Assembly: GCA_030266465.1 (NCBI GenBank)
Contig: JAJDIA010000002.1
Span: 1 to 58,889 of the forward strand
Source of the DNA: Parabacteroides sp. OttesenSCG-928-G21
Lineage (GTDB): Bacteria; Bacteroidota; Bacteroidia; Bacteroidales; Tannerellaceae
Reading direction: 5' to 3'
Length of the DNA: 58,889 bases
Positions within the stretch are counted from its first letter, which is position 1. Each line of letters opens with the position of its first letter. Below are positions 25,675-34,705 of the stretch, one piece after another. The notes under the pieces were generated by a model. That model was not told the origin of the DNA. It did not search any database and saw only the letters and a program-made list of their open reading frames with translations. The position numbers and the translations under genes are program-made.

Positions 25675-27228
25675 ATGATTTTCAATAAATACATTGTGGC
25701 TACTTTGTGCTTGTTGTTGTTTTTGCCATTAAAAATAAATGCGCAAGACGCGACCATTACCGCCATGCCCTTATCAGAACAGCAGACTCCGCAAAACTCA
25801 CAATCAGTCGGGAGTGATTCAATTCCTTCTGTCGCAGATGGAAGCTCGCTGGATAAAATACCCGATATCCGTACACAGTTCGAGCGGCAACGCAGCCTCT
25901 ACACCAAACCGGTTAGAAGACCGGAAAGTTTGTTACGATTCGTTCAAAAGAAAGAGCTGACGCTTTCAGATGAAATGATGGATTTAATCAACAGATCTTT
26001 TGATACGTCCCAATATTTCCCGGGATACATTACCTTCAAAGATACGGTCATTGTGAACCCGCTATTCCTGCCCTTGGTGGCCAAAGGAGGGCTTCTCCCT
26101 GCTAAGTTGGAGTTCTATAACCTGGATAGCCTTATGCCTCGTACTGCTTACGATAATTTGTATCAGGGAGAGACTATATTTGCCGACCGACAGGTTTTAC
26201 ATAAAATTCGCCATTCTGCTTATGCGGATGTCAGACGCAATCATCCTAATTTATTCAAATATACCGAAAGAGATCTGCCGGCTCTGTTTCAGCCGGGTGA
26301 ATTGAAAATTGAACTTGTAGAAACGAATCCTATAGAAGTAAAACCCGATCTGATCAATGCGAATGAACTGGATGCTAACGTAATTAAATTCATACCGGAA
26401 CGGCAATATTGGCAATCCGCTTTTGAAAGTGCGATACAGTTTTCACAAAGCTACGTATCTCCCAACTGGCATAAAGGGGGAAGCGGTAACCTTAATCTCT
26501 TTATGAAAAACCATTTAAAATACAATTATAATAAAGACAAAGTGCAATTAACCAACGAAATAGAATCAAAAGTCAATTTTTTCAATGCACCAAAAGACAC
26601 CCTTCGTGACCATAAAATCGGGGATGATGTTCTCCGCCTGCATAGTAACTTAGGTTATCGCGCTTTCAACAAATGGTATTATACCTTAGACGGTGAATTC
26701 CGGACACAGCTATTTAAGAGTTTCAAAGAAAACACCAATAACCTGCAATCGGCGTTTTTGGCTCCGCTACAACTCAACCTTGGTTTGGGGATGAAATATG
26801 ATCTTAACAAAACGTTTTCCGATAAAAACAAAAATATAAAGTTAAGCATCAATATGGCACCGATATCTTATACATTTAAATATAGTACCAGAGATGATAT
26901 CGATTTCGGACGTCACGGCTTTGAAAAGAAACCGGAAACGGATAAGTACAATCGTTCGTTAAGCAAATTCGGTTCTACCATTAAAACGGATATGACGATT
27001 AACTTCAACCGGAGCGTAAGTTGGCAATCACGCATTTTATATAGTACCTCTTACGACAGAGTGGAAGCTGAATTTGAGAATACATTGGTTATGGCTATCA
27101 GTCGTTTCTTTTCAACCCGCCTGTATCTTTACGTAAGATATGACGATGGAGCCACTAAAAAAGAGGACTTCGATTCTTACTTCCAATTAAATGAACTCAT
27201 CAGTTTTGGTTTTAACTACAAATGGTAG
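25675..27228 (+). CDS. DUF3078-containing exported protein
   Basis: A 517-residue protein with a cleavable signal (residues ~1-23, cut after INAQ). After a Ser/Gln-rich linker, the region from about residue 235 to the end is a beta-rich DUF3078 domain with the hallmark YVSPNWHKGGSGNLN and alternating aromatic strands ending ISFGFNYKW, which looks like an outer-membrane beta-barrel with a C-terminal aromatic residue. Function is not known. It has its own promoter and is not in an obvious operon. Confidence 0.8.
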   Translation: MIFNKYIVATLCLLLFLPLKINAQDATITAMPLSEQQTPQNSQSVGSDSIPSVADGSSLDKIPDIRTQFERQRSLYTKPVRRPESLLRFVQKKELTLSDEMMDLINRSFDTSQYFPGYITFKDTVIVNPLFLPLVAKGGLLPAKLEFYNLDSLMPRTAYDNLYQGETIFADRQVLHKIRHSAYADVRRNHPNLFKYTERDLPALFQPGELKIELVETNPIEVKPDLINANELDANVIKFIPERQYWQSAFESAIQFSQSYVSPNWHKGGSGNLNLFMKNHLKYNYNKDKVQLTNEIESKVNFFNAPKDTLRDHKIGDDVLRLHSNLGYRAFNKWYYTLDGEFRTQLFKSFKENTNNLQSAFLAPLQLNLGLGMKYDLNKTFSDKNKNIKLSINMAPISYTFKYSTRDDIDFGRHGFEKKPETDKYNRSLSKFGSTIKTDMTINFNRSVSWQSRILYSTSYDRVEAEFENTLVMAISRFFSTRLYLYVRYDDGATKKEDFDSYFQLNELISFGFNYKW

Positions 27229-27443
27229 GTTGAAACGAAAAAAATCAGCCTGAAAATTCGTTCTTAATAATCAAAAAACAACTAATTTCTGTAACCATTT
27301 AACAGGTTTGTAAAACAAATATTACCAAAACCGTCTAATATAATAATAATCTGTCATTTCGGATAAATATCAAATAGTAAGTCTGCCCTCTGTCTTCCGT
27401 GTAATAATCTTTGTTAATCGGCAGGTAATATTTAAATATTCCG

Positions 27444-27451
27444 TACATTTG
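27444..27451 (+). promoter_or_regulatory. -7 element of the rseC-rnf operon
   Basis: TACATTTG fits TAnnTTTG. Transcription would start near 27458, which favours the ATG at 27483 over the one at 27465 as the first start codon. Confidence 0.5.
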
Positions 27452-27482
27452 CTGCGATTTTGTAATGTCGAGTTTGCAAAAC

Positions 27483-27896
27483 ATGGAAAATAGCATTCAA
27501 CATAGCGGAATAGTTGATCATATTGAAGGGGAAAAGATTTTCGTCAAAATCACTCAGCAATCAGCTTGTGCCGGGTGTCACGCACGTTCGATGTGCATGG
27601 CTTCAGATAGCAAAGAAAAAATGGTTGAAGTTATTGACTATTCAGGCTTATTGAAAAAAGATGATCCTGTTGTTATATGCGGTCGGAGTTCTATGGGGCT
27701 TCAGGCCGTTTTTTTTGCATTTGTAATACCGCTGATTCTTGTTGTCGGAGCAATTATCATTGGTGTGCAATTGCAATGGGGAGAGGCTTTAAGCGCTTTA
27801 ATCGGACTGTCATTACTTATTCCCTATTATTTTGTAATCTATTTGTTGCGTGACAAATTGAAAAAACGATTTGTCTTTACGTTGAAAAAAATTTAA
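27483..27896 (+). CDS. RseC/MucC-family redox-linked membrane protein
   Basis: About 137 residues from the ATG at 27483; an ATG six codons earlier is possible but very near the predicted transcription start. The N-terminal cytosolic part has the Cys cluster SACAGCHARSMC, followed by two membrane helices (about residues 70-90 and 95-115). RseC is found in rnf and SoxR-reducing systems and is thought to take part in electron transfer or assembly. It leads the rnf operon, 12 bases before rnfB. Confidence 0.88.
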   Translation: MENSIQHSGIVDHIEGEKIFVKITQQSACAGCHARSMCMASDSKEKMVEVIDYSGLLKKDDPVVICGRSSMGLQAVFFAFVIPLILVVGAIIIGVQLQWGEALSALIGLSLLIPYYFVIYLLRDKLKKRFVFTLKKI

Positions 27897-27908
27897 AATA
27901 ATGCCACT

Positions 27909-28784
27909 ATGGTGATATTAATTGCCGTTATTTCATTAGGAGCTATTGGTGCTATCGGAGCACTATTCTTATATTTTGCCTCGAAAAAATTTGAAGTTTA
28001 CGAGGACCCACGAATCGCCCAAGTACAAGAGATACTTCCTGCCGCCAATTGTGGCGGATGCGGATTTCCCGGATGTTCCGGATTTGCTAATGCCTGTGTA
28101 AAAGCCGGGACGTTGGAAGGACTGTATTGTCCTGTCGGAGGCACAGATGTAATGAACAAAGTGGCTGCTGTATTAGGAAAAGAGGTGGCTACTGCCGAGC
28201 CTATGGTGGCAGTCGTTCGCTGTAATGGGACCTGTGAAGCGCGCCCTAAAATAAACAACTACGATGGTACGGCCAATTGTGCTATGGCCTCTGCTTTATA
28301 TGGTGGCAATACCGGATGTTCTTTTGGATGTCTTGGTTTTGGCGATTGTGTCAGCGCCTGCAATTTCGATGCGATACATATCAATCCACTGACAGGACTA
28401 CCTGAAGTGATTGAAGATAAATGTACCGCATGCGGAGCTTGTGTAAAAGCCTGTCCGAAAACAATTATCGAACTCCGGAAGATAGGACCAAAATCCCGTC
28501 GTATATTTGTAAGTTGCGTGAATAAAGATAAAGGAGGTATTGCAAAAAAAGCCTGTAATAGTGCGTGTATCGGATGTGGCAAATGCGTAAAAGAGTGTAA
28601 GTTCGATGCCATTACATTGGAAAATAATCTGGCCTATATAGATTATACGAAATGCCGGTTATGCCGCAAATGTTCTATTGTATGCCCAACCGGCGCCATT
28701 CTGGAGATTAATCTTCCGCCAAGAAAAGAGGCTGTAGCGGAGGCTGTAGTAAAGACTGAGGAAAATAAAGAGACAACTAATTAA
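27909..28784 (+). CDS. rnfB: Rnf complex subunit B (ferredoxin-interacting iron-sulfur protein)
   Basis: A 291-residue subunit. An N-terminal membrane anchor (residues ~1-25) precedes the 4Fe-4S motif CGGCGFPGC near residues 48-56. Further clusters follow at about residues 137-150 (CLGFGDCVSAC), 172 (CTACGACVKACP), 219 (CIGCGKCVKEC) and 248 (CRLCRKCSIVCP). RnfB accepts electrons from reduced ferredoxin on the cytosolic side. It is longer than proteobacterial RnfB owing to the extra ferredoxin domain, as in other anaerobes. Confidence 0.96.
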   Translation: MVILIAVISLGAIGAIGALFLYFASKKFEVYEDPRIAQVQEILPAANCGGCGFPGCSGFANACVKAGTLEGLYCPVGGTDVMNKVAAVLGKEVATAEPMVAVVRCNGTCEARPKINNYDGTANCAMASALYGGNTGCSFGCLGFGDCVSACNFDAIHINPLTGLPEVIEDKCTACGACVKACPKTIIELRKIGPKSRRIFVSCVNKDKGGIAKKACNSACIGCGKCVKECKFDAITLENNLAYIDYTKCRLCRKCSIVCPTGAILEINLPPRKEAVAEAVVKTEENKETTN

Positions 28785-28795
28785 ATAAATATAGT

Positions 28796-30127
28796 ATGCT
28801 AAAGACATTTCGAATCGGAGGTATACATCCACCTGAAAATAAATTATCTTCAGGTAAAAAAATCACACTGCTGCCTGTTCCCAAGCAGGTAGTTATACCG
28901 TTAAACCAACATATTGGTGCACCGGCTATAGCTGTTGTAAAAAAAGGAGACGATGTAAAGGTCGGAACCCTGCTCGGTAAAGCCGGTGGTTTTGTATCTG
29001 CCAATATTCATTCTTCTGTCTCCGGAAAAGTCAATAAGATAGATAATGCACTTGACTCATCCGGCTACCGGAGACCTGCCGTCTATATTGATGTGGAAGG
29101 TGATGAATGGGAGGAAAGTATAGACAGGAGTAATACCATACTGAAAGAATGTACTTTATCATCTAAAGAGATTATCGATAAAATTACGGAAGCCGGTATT
29201 GTCGGCTTAGGTGGAGCTACATTTCCTACTCAGGTAAAATTGATGCCTCCTCCGGGTAATAAGGCGGAGATTCTCCTTATCAATGCTGCCGAATGTGAAC
29301 CATACCTGACAGCAGATCACACCTTAATGCTGGAAAAAGGAGAAGAGGTTCTGATTGGAATTTCTATTCTGATGAAGGCTATTCAGGTAAATAAGGCGAT
29401 TGTCGGCATTGAAAATAACAAAAAGGATGCGATTGTGCATTTACAAAAGCTATCCGTTAATTTCCCGGGCATTGAAGTTTTACCCTTGAAAGTACAGTAT
29501 CCGCAAGGAGGAGAAAAGCAACTGATAGATGCGATTTTAAGACGCCAGGTAAAAAGTGGTGCTTTACCTATATCTGTTGGCGCAGTTGTTCAAAACATCG
29601 GAACCTCCTATGCCGTATATGAAGCGGTGCAAAAAAACAAACCGCTTATTGAGCGCGTTGTGACTGTAACAGGAAAAGCGGTTAGCAATCCGTCTAATTT
29701 ATCCGTACGTATCGGAACACCTATCAGCCATCTGATTGAAGCGGCAGGAGGATTACCTGAAGATATCGGTAAAATTATCGGTGGTGGGCCTATGATGGGC
29801 AAAGCTTTGATAAACACGGAGATCCCGGTCATAAAAGGAACTTCCGGAATTCTTTTGATGACACGAAAAGAGTCCGAAAGAAAGCCAGTGTACAACTGTA
29901 TTCGTTGTGCAAAATGCGTAAATGTCTGCCCAATGGGACTGCAACCGACTCAACTAATGACGGTAACTGAATTTTCCAATTGGGATCTGGCTGAGAAATT
30001 ACATATTACGGATTGTGTTGAATGTGGCTCCTGCAGCTATACTTGTCCATCCAATCGCCCTTTATTAGACCATATTCGCCTGGGAAAAGGTAAAGTATTA
30101 GGAATTGTACGTAGTAGAAAGACATAA
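28796..30127 (+). CDS. rnfC: Rnf complex subunit C (NADH-binding)
   Basis: A 443-residue peripheral subunit. It carries a glycine-rich NADH/FMN-binding region (EAGIVGLGGATFPTQVK, INAAECEPYLTADH) and two C-terminal 4Fe-4S motifs at about residues 367 (CIRCAKCVNVCP) and 405 (CVECGSCSYTCP). It passes electrons between NAD and the membrane subunits. It has no long C-terminal repeat tail, unlike the enterobacterial form. It starts 11 bases after rnfB. Confidence 0.96.
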   Translation: MLKTFRIGGIHPPENKLSSGKKITLLPVPKQVVIPLNQHIGAPAIAVVKKGDDVKVGTLLGKAGGFVSANIHSSVSGKVNKIDNALDSSGYRRPAVYIDVEGDEWEESIDRSNTILKECTLSSKEIIDKITEAGIVGLGGATFPTQVKLMPPPGNKAEILLINAAECEPYLTADHTLMLEKGEEVLIGISILMKAIQVNKAIVGIENNKKDAIVHLQKLSVNFPGIEVLPLKVQYPQGGEKQLIDAILRRQVKSGALPISVGAVVQNIGTSYAVYEAVQKNKPLIERVVTVTGKAVSNPSNLSVRIGTPISHLIEAAGGLPEDIGKIIGGGPMMGKALINTEIPVIKGTSGILLMTRKESERKPVYNCIRCAKCVNVCPMGLQPTQLMTVTEFSNWDLAEKLHITDCVECGSCSYTCPSNRPLLDHIRLGKGKVLGIVRSRKT

Positions 30128-30128
30128 A

Positions 30129-31088
30129 ATGGAGAATAGTTTATACGTATCCCCTTCACCCCATATACATGGTGGTGACAGCATAAGCAAAAACATGTAT
30201 GGCGTATTGATTGCGCTTATCCCCGCTTTCCTGGTTTCTCTGTATTATTTTGGACTGGGCGCTTTGATTGTTACAGTTGTATCTGTTGCTTCTTGCCTCA
30301 TCGCGGAGTATCTGATCCAGAAGTTCCTCTTACAGAAAACACCGACATTATGGGATGGTTCTGCCATACTGACCGGTATTCTTTTAGCTTTCAATTTGCC
30401 ATCTAACCTTCCTGTCTGGATTATCATTATCGGAGCACTTGTAGCTATTGGTATTGGTAAAATGTCTTTTGGAGGCTTAGGTACTAACATATTTAATCCG
30501 GCATTAGTCGGACGTGTATTTCTATTGATCTCTTTTCCGGCACAGATGACCACCTGGCCTGTTCCTGATCCATTATCCACTCATTATCTGGATGCTGAAA
30601 CAGGTGCAACGGTTCTTTCGGCAATGCAGTGGGATTCATCTGCAATACCTTCCGTTAAAGATATGTTACTTGGTAATATGGGTGGAAGTCTTGGAGAAAT
30701 CGGCGCTATTGCTTTATTGATTGGGTTTGCATTCATGCTTTGGCGGAAAATAATTACCTGGCACATTCCTGTAGCAATTATTGGTACCGTATTGATTTTT
30801 ACCGGTATTATGCACGGTATTAATCCGACGACCTATGTTAATCCTTTGATCCATCTATTGTCCGGCGGTCTTTTACTGGGAGCTATTTTTATGGCAACAG
30901 ACTATGTTACTTCTCCCATGAGTAAAGCAGGAATGATCGTTTACGGTATTGGAATCGGAATTATCACAACTGTAATTCGTCTGTTCGGGTCTTATCCGGA
31001 AGGCATGTCTTTTGCCATTCTGATCATGAATGCATTTACTCCGCTTATCAATAGCTATATCCAACCTAAACATTTCGGAGGAAAGTAA
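30129..31088 (+). CDS. rnfD: Rnf complex subunit D (FMN-carrying membrane subunit)
   Basis: About 319 residues, starting at the ATG one base after the rnfC stop codon (an upstream frame start lies within rnfC). It is a polytopic NqrB/RnfD membrane protein with some nine helices. The covalent FMN site is expected at the Thr of ETGATVLSAM near residue 160. PHIHGGDSISKNMYGVLIAL at the start is typical of the family. Confidence 0.96.
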   Translation: MENSLYVSPSPHIHGGDSISKNMYGVLIALIPAFLVSLYYFGLGALIVTVVSVASCLIAEYLIQKFLLQKTPTLWDGSAILTGILLAFNLPSNLPVWIIIIGALVAIGIGKMSFGGLGTNIFNPALVGRVFLLISFPAQMTTWPVPDPLSTHYLDAETGATVLSAMQWDSSAIPSVKDMLLGNMGGSLGEIGAIALLIGFAFMLWRKIITWHIPVAIIGTVLIFTGIMHGINPTTYVNPLIHLLSGGLLLGAIFMATDYVTSPMSKAGMIVYGIGIGIITTVIRLFGSYPEGMSFAILIMNAFTPLINSYIQPKHFGGK

Positions 31089-31090
31089 AT

Positions 31091-31765
31091 ATGGAAAAGC
31101 TTAAATCAAGTTTGTTAAATATGCTATTGTCTCTGACTATTGTTTGCGTATGCGCAGGCGGTATTTTAGCGACAGTAAATATGTATACTTCCGCTCCTAT
31201 AACATTGGCAAAAGCCGCCGCATTGGAAACTGCCATTAAAAATGTAACCCCTCCTTATGACAATAATCCACTGGAAGAAGCCTATAATGCTATCACATCA
31301 GCGGGAGATTCCCTGACTATTTATCCGGCCACTATGGGAGGAAAGCCGGTTGGCGTAGCTGTTGAAAGTAACAGCAAAAACGGATTTAGCGGAGAGATCA
31401 GAGTAATTGTCGGGTTTGACACAGAAGGTACAATTGTTAATTACTCCGTTCTTGAGCATGCGGAGACACCGGGGTTAGGCTCCAAAATGGAAGAATGGTT
31501 CCGTACAGAAAAAAATAATCAAAGTGTTATAGGTCGTTCATTATCTAGCGGAAATTTATCTGTCAATAAAGATGGGGGAGATGTTGATGCGATAACTGCA
31601 TCTACCATTTCCAGTCGGGCTTTTTTAGAAAGTATAAATCGTGCCTATAGTGCTTATAAAGGAACGGATGCAACCACAGGGGCTACTAGTAATACCACTG
31701 CAACAGATGCTAATTCAGAAGCAACTGTGTTGGAAGAAGCTAAGGAAGGAGGAGAAAATGAGTAA
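31091..31765 (+). CDS. rnfG: Rnf complex subunit G (covalent FMN, periplasmic)
   Basis: A 224-residue subunit with one N-terminal membrane helix (residues ~10-30) and a periplasmic FMN-binding domain. The flavinylation motif lies in DVDAITASTISSRAF (near residues 161-175), where a Thr carries FMN through a phosphoester bond. The C-terminal ~35 residues are a Thr/Ala/Glu-rich tail. Its last bases overlap the start of rnfE by eight nucleotides. Confidence 0.95.
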   Translation: MEKLKSSLLNMLLSLTIVCVCAGGILATVNMYTSAPITLAKAAALETAIKNVTPPYDNNPLEEAYNAITSAGDSLTIYPATMGGKPVGVAVESNSKNGFSGEIRVIVGFDTEGTIVNYSVLEHAETPGLGSKMEEWFRTEKNNQSVIGRSLSSGNLSVNKDGGDVDAITASTISSRAFLESINRAYSAYKGTDATTGATSNTTATDANSEATVLEEAKEGGENE

Positions 31766-32342
31766 TTGGAAAACATTAACAAACGGGTTAATCAAAGAAA
31801 ATCCTGTCTTTGTCTTACTATTGGGAATGTGTCCCACATTAGGAACTACATCTTCGGCGATTAATGGTATGAGTATGGGATTAGCTACCATGTTTGTACT
31901 TATCTGCTCTAATGCAGCAATTTCTTTACTGAAAAAATTAATTCCTGATCAGGTTCGTATTCCGGCTTATATTGTTGTGATTGCAACTTTTGTAACTGTT
32001 GTGCAAATGTGTATGGAAGCTTATCTTCCGGCATTATATGCAAGTTTAGGTCTTTTTATCCCATTAATTGTGGTCAACTGTATTGTATTAGGCAGGGCTG
32101 AAGCTTTTGCTGCAAAAAACAACGTAATACCATCTATTTTTGATGGACTTGGAATAGGGCTGGGCTTCACACTGGCATTGACATTACTAGGAGCATTGAG
32201 AGAGTTATTAGGAACAGGAAAGCTTTTCAGTTTCACTTTAATGCCGGAAGAATATGGAGCATTAGTTTTTGTATTGGCTCCAGGGGCTTTTATTGCATTA
32301 GGTTATTTGATCGCTATCGTGAATAAATTACGTAAAGAATAA
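31758..32342 (+). CDS. rnfE: Rnf complex subunit E
   Basis: About 194 residues. The start is the ATG at 31758, inside the end of rnfG, preceded by a good GGAGG; a longer frame beginning at 31641 lies over rnfG and is not real. It has about six membrane helices and the family segments NPVFVLLLGMCPTLG (with the Cys that helps hold an intramembrane iron-sulfur site) and VNCIVLGRAEAFA. Confidence 0.95.
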   Translation: MSNWKTLTNGLIKENPVFVLLLGMCPTLGTTSSAINGMSMGLATMFVLICSNAAISLLKKLIPDQVRIPAYIVVIATFVTVVQMCMEAYLPALYASLGLFIPLIVVNCIVLGRAEAFAAKNNVIPSIFDGLGIGLGFTLALTLLGALRELLGTGKLFSFTLMPEEYGALVFVLAPGAFIALGYLIAIVNKLRKE

Positions 32343-32348
32343 TCAGTT

Positions 32349-32921
32349 ATGGAATATATATTAATATTTATTGCTGCTGTTTTTGTCAATAACGTCGTAT
32401 TAGCCCAATTCCTGGGTATTTGCCCGTTTTTGGGTGTCTCCAAGAAAGTAAATACAGCTGCCGGCATGGGAGCCGCCGTTACATTTGTATTAACAATAGC
32501 CACTATTGTTACATTCCTCATTCAAAAATATATTTTAGATGTATATGGATTAGGCTATATGCAAACCATCAGTTTTATTCTGGTTATTGCATCACTCGTA
32601 CAATTGGTCGAAATAATCCTGAAGAAAGTATCACCGGCATTATATCAGGCATTGGGCGTTTTTCTGCCTCTGATTACAACAAACTGCTGTATTCTCGGTG
32701 TCGCTATCCTTGTTATACAAAAGGATTATAATTTACTGGAAGCCATTGTATATTCCGTATCTACAGCTATTGGTTTTGCCTTAGCTTTAATTATCTTTGC
32801 AGGTATTCGTGAACAATTGGAAATGACACATATTCCAAAAGGGATGAAAGGAACGCCAATCGCATTAATTACTGCAGGTTTATTAGCTATGGCTTTCATG
32901 GGATTTTCCGGAATTGTATAA
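32349..32921 (+). CDS. rnfA: Rnf complex subunit A
   Basis: A 190-residue polytopic subunit, homologous to RnfE with inverted topology. It shows NNVVLAQFLGICPFLGVS and TTNCCILGVAILV, whose Cys residues match the membrane iron-sulfur site. It closes the rnfBCDGEA set, six bases after rnfE, completing an ion-pumping ferredoxin:NAD oxidoreductase. Confidence 0.96.
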   Translation: MEYILIFIAAVFVNNVVLAQFLGICPFLGVSKKVNTAAGMGAAVTFVLTIATIVTFLIQKYILDVYGLGYMQTISFILVIASLVQLVEIILKKVSPALYQALGVFLPLITTNCCILGVAILVIQKDYNLLEAIVYSVSTAIGFALALIIFAGIREQLEMTHIPKGMKGTPIALITAGLLAMAFMGFSGIV

Positions 32922-32936
32922 TAACATACAGGAAAA

Positions 32937-33956
32937 ATGGGCAAAAAAATTTTAGTGACAGGAGGAACAGGATATATCGGCTCGCATACAGTTGTTGAGT
33001 TACAACAAGCCGGTTATGAAGTACTGATCATTGACGATCTGTCTAATTCCAATATAGAAGTATTAGATGGTATTGAAAATATTACAGGCATCCGTCCGGA
33101 TTTCGTCCAACTGGATTTAAATGATAAAGAAGGATTATATAAAGTTCTCACAGAAAATAGAAACATCCAGGGGATTATTCATTTTGCAGCCAGCAAAGCT
33201 GTTGGAGAATCCGTACAAAAGCCTTTACAATACTACCGGAATAATATTCTCACCTTACTTAATCTGCTGGATATGATGCCGGAATTTGGCATTCGTTGTT
33301 TTGTATTCTCTTCATCCTGTACCGTTTACGGGCAACCGGATATTTTGCCGGTAACGGAAAATGCACCGATAAAACCGGCCATGTCCCCATACGGGAACAC
33401 GAAGCAGATCAATGAAGAGATCATTCATGATGCCATTCACGCTAATCTGCCTTTCAAAAGTATTATCCTACGGTATTTTAATCCGATAGGGGCACACCCA
33501 AGCGCAGAAATTGGCGAATTACCGAATGGCGTTCCCCAGAATCTTGTTCCTTTTATTACGCAAACAGCGATGGGTATTCGTAAGGAATTAAGCGTATTTG
33601 GAGATGATTATAATACCCCTGACGGAACCTGCATCCGTGATTTTATCAATGTAGTGGATTTAGCCAAAGCGCATGTAATCGCTATCGACCGTATGTTGGA
33701 AAACAAATCTGACGACAAACTGGAAGTCTTCAACCTGGGCACCGGAACCGGCGTTTCCGTATTGGAGTTAATCCATGCTTTCGAACAAGGAACCGGTGTG
33801 AAAGTTCCTTATAGAATTGTAGAACGCCGTGAAGGAGATATTGAAAAAGTATGGGCAGATCCGACCTACGCTAATAATGTTTTGGGCTGGAAAGCAAAAG
33901 AAACCCTAAAAGACACGCTTGTCTCTGCCTGGAACTGGCAGAAAAAGCTGAAGTAA
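32937..33956 (+). CDS. galE: UDP-glucose 4-epimerase
   Basis: A 339-residue short-chain dehydrogenase/reductase that interconverts UDP-glucose and UDP-galactose. The NAD-binding motif GGTGYIGSH is at residues 9-17, and the catalytic YxxxK is in SPYGNTK (Tyr near 149), with SSSCTVYG before it. It starts 15 bases after rnfA and so lies in the rnf transcription unit; this rnf-galE order is also known in Bacteroides. Confidence 0.96.
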   Translation: MGKKILVTGGTGYIGSHTVVELQQAGYEVLIIDDLSNSNIEVLDGIENITGIRPDFVQLDLNDKEGLYKVLTENRNIQGIIHFAASKAVGESVQKPLQYYRNNILTLLNLLDMMPEFGIRCFVFSSSCTVYGQPDILPVTENAPIKPAMSPYGNTKQINEEIIHDAIHANLPFKSIILRYFNPIGAHPSAEIGELPNGVPQNLVPFITQTAMGIRKELSVFGDDYNTPDGTCIRDFINVVDLAKAHVIAIDRMLENKSDDKLEVFNLGTGTGVSVLELIHAFEQGTGVKVPYRIVERREGDIEKVWADPTYANNVLGWKAKETLKDTLVSAWNWQKKLK

Positions 33957-33986
33957 GAGTTATAAATTATGAATTTTATATTCGAT

Positions 33987-34021
33987 AAAAAAGCAGGTAA
34001 AATAACTTTATCTGCTTTTTT
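33987..34021. terminator. Bidirectional terminator between galE and the HAD gene
   Basis: AAAAAAGCAG pairs with CTGCTTTTTT. It is enclosed by a longer A/T-rich inverted repeat of ATAAATTATGAATT type (33959-34055), so a large extended hairpin is possible. Confidence 0.8.
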
Positions 34022-34033
34022 CTAACTCATAAT

Positions 34034-34669
34034 TTATAATTCATAACTCATAATTTGCTCATCCACTGCTTCTCTCCAATCCTCCTTATTCTTCGCATGA
34101 TACGTTTGGATTTTTAAAGCAGAAGCCACTTCTATATTCCGAAGGCCATCATCTATAAAGAGTGTTTCTTCAGGCTTCATTCCTGAATCTTTCAGCATAT
34201 ATTCAAAGATATATGGATCGGGTTTTGTTACTCCGATTTCAAATGAGGCATAAATTTTATTGCAGTATTCAGTTAATGGTCGACCGGCTTCCGTAAATTT
34301 CGATGTCCGGGCCCAGCGATCCATAATAAATGGGTTTGTATTACTGAGAATATAAACATCAAAACGCTTACGCAATTCCAATAAATAATCTAACTTATAA
34401 GCAGGCACATCTACAACAAAACCCATCCACGCATACTGAATTTCATCTAAAGTCAGCTCTCTTCCGGCATGCTTGCTCAATTGATGACGAAAACCTTCTG
34501 CTGTTAGTTCCCCATTTTCTATTTCAAGGAATATACCGTTTTGTTCGTATGGATCAATCAATTCTCCGGCGTCAGCAACTCCTAATTCTTCAAATCGCAG
34601 AACGGCTTGTTCCCGGTTTAAATCCATAATTACACCACCTAAGTCGAATACTACGTTTTTAATTACCAT
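34034..34669 (-). CDS. HAD-family phosphatase (HAD-IA)
   Basis: A 211-residue haloacid-dehalogenase-type hydrolase. Motif I is VVFDLGGVIMDLN (nucleophile Asp near residue 9), motif II SNTNPF, motif III near KPDPYIFEYML, and motif IV FIDDGLRNIEVA. A helical cap lies between motifs I and II, as in YihX-like sugar-phosphate phosphatases. It is the last gene of the serC-serA-DUF1015-HAD row on the minus strand. It does not match SerB closely enough to call it the phosphoserine phosphatase, although the position would fit (inference). Confidence 0.85.
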   Translation of the reverse strand: MVIKNVVFDLGGVIMDLNREQAVLRFEELGVADAGELIDPYEQNGIFLEIENGELTAEGFRHQLSKHAGRELTLDEIQYAWMGFVVDVPAYKLDYLLELRKRFDVYILSNTNPFIMDRWARTSKFTEAGRPLTEYCNKIYASFEIGVTKPDPYIFEYMLKDSGMKPEETLFIDDGLRNIEVASALKIQTYHAKNKEDWREAVDEQIMSYEL

Positions 34670-34705
34670 ACTTAATTAATTGAAAATAAAAAATCAGCTA
34701 TATTC

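Noticed and set aside
31641-31757. N-terminal extension of RnfE
   Set aside because: It lies within rnfG in another frame; the ATG at 31758 has a good ribosome-binding site and gives the normal RnfE N-terminus.
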